A stretch of DNA of 6,463 nt from Chlamydia trachomatis. GTDB taxonomy: Bacteria > Chlamydiota > Chlamydiia > Chlamydiales > JAAKFR01. Of the stretch, positions 5,784 through 6,463 are shown piece by piece. The notes under the pieces were generated by a model. That model did no database searches, had not been told where the DNA came from, and worked only from the letters and a program-made list of their open reading frames with translations. Where the stretch lies: positions 1 through 6,463 of the forward strand of contig CAMAUB010000078.1 of assembly GCA_945861315.1 (NCBI GenBank), read 5' to 3'. Made by a program: the position numbers and the translations under genes. Every line of letters begins with the position of its first letter. Within the stretch, counting starts at the first letter, position 1.

Positions 5784-6372
5784 TGTCACCAAACAACACG
5801 GTTGGAATTGTTTTAATAATCAACTTGAAATCGAGCCAAGAGGAGCGACAATCGACATAGGTTGCATCTAATACAATACGTCCCTCAAATGTTGTTGAAC
5901 TTCTTCCAGACGTTTGCCAAAGACCTGTAATCCCTGGCTTTATCGATAAAATTTTCTCACGATAAGCACCAAGCAGCTCCTCTTGATTTACCATATAAGG
6001 GCGTGGTCCAACAATACTTAAGTCTCCCATGAGAACATTAAAAAACTGAGGCAACTCATCTAATGAAAACTTCCTAAGCAAATTTCCCAGAGGAAAAATG
6101 CGCGGGTCTGTTTTTAATTTCTGATGTACCCTCCACTCGTTGCGTAAATGAACATTCATTGCCAACAACTGGCGAAGTCTCTCATCAGCATCAAGATACA
6201 TAGATCTGAATTTGTAACAGTTAAACACCAGACCATTTTTTCCAAGACGAGGTTGCGAATAAAAGACATTTCCAGGAGAGATGCAAAAGATCAACAGTGC
6301 GACGAATATAAATAAAGGAGCTAGAAGAACCAAGATTACAAGACTAAGGAAAGTATCGATCCACTGCTTCAT
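5773..6372 (-). CDS. Monotopic sugar-phosphate transferase (WbaP/WcaJ/PglC-type)
   Basis: Phosphoglycosyl transferase that moves a sugar-1-phosphate from a nucleotide sugar to a polyprenyl phosphate at the inner face of the membrane, the first step of many surface glycan pathways. In 199 residues it has the re-entrant N-terminal hydrophobic helix with a proline break (LLAPLF, 16-21), SPGNVFYSQPRLGKNG (32-47), KFRSM (54-58), LKTDPRIFPLGNLLRKFSLDELPQ with the catalytic Asp105-Glu106 pair, and DLSIVGPRP (117-125). These are followed by KPGITGLWQTSGRS and a YV...WLDFKLIIKT end. The sequence just before LKTDPR (LRNEWRVHQK) is like the galactose-1-phosphate transferase WbaP. Only the catalytic domain is present; the large N-terminal membrane domain of full-length WbaP is absent, and an in-frame stop lies just upstream of the ATG. 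No Shine-Dalgarno site is seen. It is the first gene of the operon in view. The sugar cannot be told from sequence. Confidence 0.93.
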   Translation of the reverse strand: MKQWIDTFLSLVILVLLAPLFIFVALLIFCISPGNVFYSQPRLGKNGLVFNCYKFRSMYLDADERLRQLLAMNVHLRNEWRVHQKLKTDPRIFPLGNLLRKFSLDELPQFFNVLMGDLSIVGPRPYMVNQEELLGAYREKILSIKPGITGLWQTSGRSSTTFEGRIVLDATYVDCRSSWLDFKLIIKTIPTVLFGDNAH

Positions 6373-6425
6373 AATCGACGATTAAACACAATTGAATCAC
6401 TTTTGTCGAGTTATAGTCGATTAAA
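6372..6425. repeat. Short TCGA-centred repeats around the operon promoter
   Basis: CGATTAAA occurs twice as a direct repeat (6379-6386 and 6418-6425), 39 bp apart. TAATCGAC (6372-6379) and GTCGATTA (6416-6423) form a perfect 8-bp inverted pair, and 6373-6383 is a small palindrome (AATCG-A-CGATT) lying on the predicted transcription start. They flank the -35 and -10 boxes, as an operator might, but each is short and AT-rich enough to arise by chance. Confidence 0.3.
6381..6409 (-). promoter_or_regulatory. Promoter of the sugar transferase operon
   Basis: On the minus strand TCGACA (6404-6409), a 17-bp spacer and TTTAAT (6381-6386) each match the sigma70 consensus at five of six bases. The expected start of transcription is near 6374, one or two bases before the ATG at 6372, which suggests a leaderless or almost leaderless message. 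The lack of a Shine-Dalgarno site fits this. It would drive the sugar transferase, MreD-like gene, folD and possibly apbE. Confidence 0.5.
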
Positions 6426-6463
6426 TCCGGAATGATAATTTTGACCTGCGTGAAAGCCTTGCG

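Noticed and set aside
5784..5792. TTG start three codons upstream for the MreD-like protein.
   Set aside because: The ATG at 5783 has a Shine-Dalgarno-like GGTGA in front of it and gives the usual stop/start overlap with the preceding gene.
6344..6463. A minus-strand frame open from the right edge to a TAG at 6344 (39 codons, overlapping the transferase start), and a second one ending at a TAA at 6411 (16 codons).
   Set aside because: Either could be the tail of an upstream gene, but both are too short to judge and contain no recognisable motif. The second would end just before the predicted promoter and is slightly more attractive by position only.
6432..6463. An ATG at 6432 opening a plus-strand frame to the window edge, perhaps a divergent gene.
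   Set aside because: Only ten codons are visible and there is no properly spaced ribosome binding site.
6373..6463. Possibility that the sugar transferase is the broken C-terminal half of a full-length WbaP.
   Set aside because: An in-frame stop lies just upstream of the ATG, the neighbouring frames show no WbaP-like linker sequence, and stand-alone catalytic-domain enzymes of about 200 residues are a normal form of the family.

Overview
The window looks like chromosomal DNA of a member of the Chlamydiota, more likely an environmental (non-Chlamydiaceae) family than Chlamydia itself. The main argument is gene order: recF, dnaN, smpB, apbE, folD and a small membrane protein gene follow one another as in Chlamydia trachomatis (remembered as CT074 to CT079; not checked by search here). 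A TetA-like transporter on one side and a sugar-phosphate transferase on the other are not part of that remembered block. Genus is not decidable from the sequence alone.

Layout, left to right. (1) Bases 1-1010, plus strand: a major facilitator efflux-type transporter whose first two membrane helices lie outside the window. (2) Bases 898-3013, minus strand: dnaN then recF (11-bp overlap, translationally coupled); recF runs tail-to-tail into the transporter with a 113-bp overlap. (3) Bases 3014-3068: a 55-bp divergent promoter region between dnaN and smpB. (4) Bases 3069-3518, plus strand: smpB, overlapping apbE tail-to-tail by 56 bp, with a weak terminator-like hairpin just after its stop. (5) Bases 3463-6372, minus strand: a compact likely operon in transcription order sugar transferase, MreD-like membrane protein, folD, apbE. 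The first three overlap one another by 11 and 29 bp, while apbE is separated from folD by a striking 16-bp inverted repeat. (6) Bases 6373-6463: upstream region of the operon, with a good sigma70-type promoter very close to the sugar transferase start and short TCGA-centred repeats.

Functionally this is mostly housekeeping: replication clamp and gap repair (dnaN, recF), ribosome rescue (smpB), one-carbon metabolism (folD) and flavinylation of membrane redox proteins such as Na+-NQR (apbE). The first two genes of the minus-strand operon point to the cell envelope: a polyprenol-phosphate sugar transferase and a protein resembling MreD. I see no phage, insertion sequence, CRISPR, tRNA or rRNA, and no convincing new multi-gene system. 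The items most worth a second look are the folD/apbE hairpin that encloses the apbE start codons, the MreD-like protein, the two tail-to-tail overlaps, and the nearly leaderless promoters of smpB and the sugar transferase.
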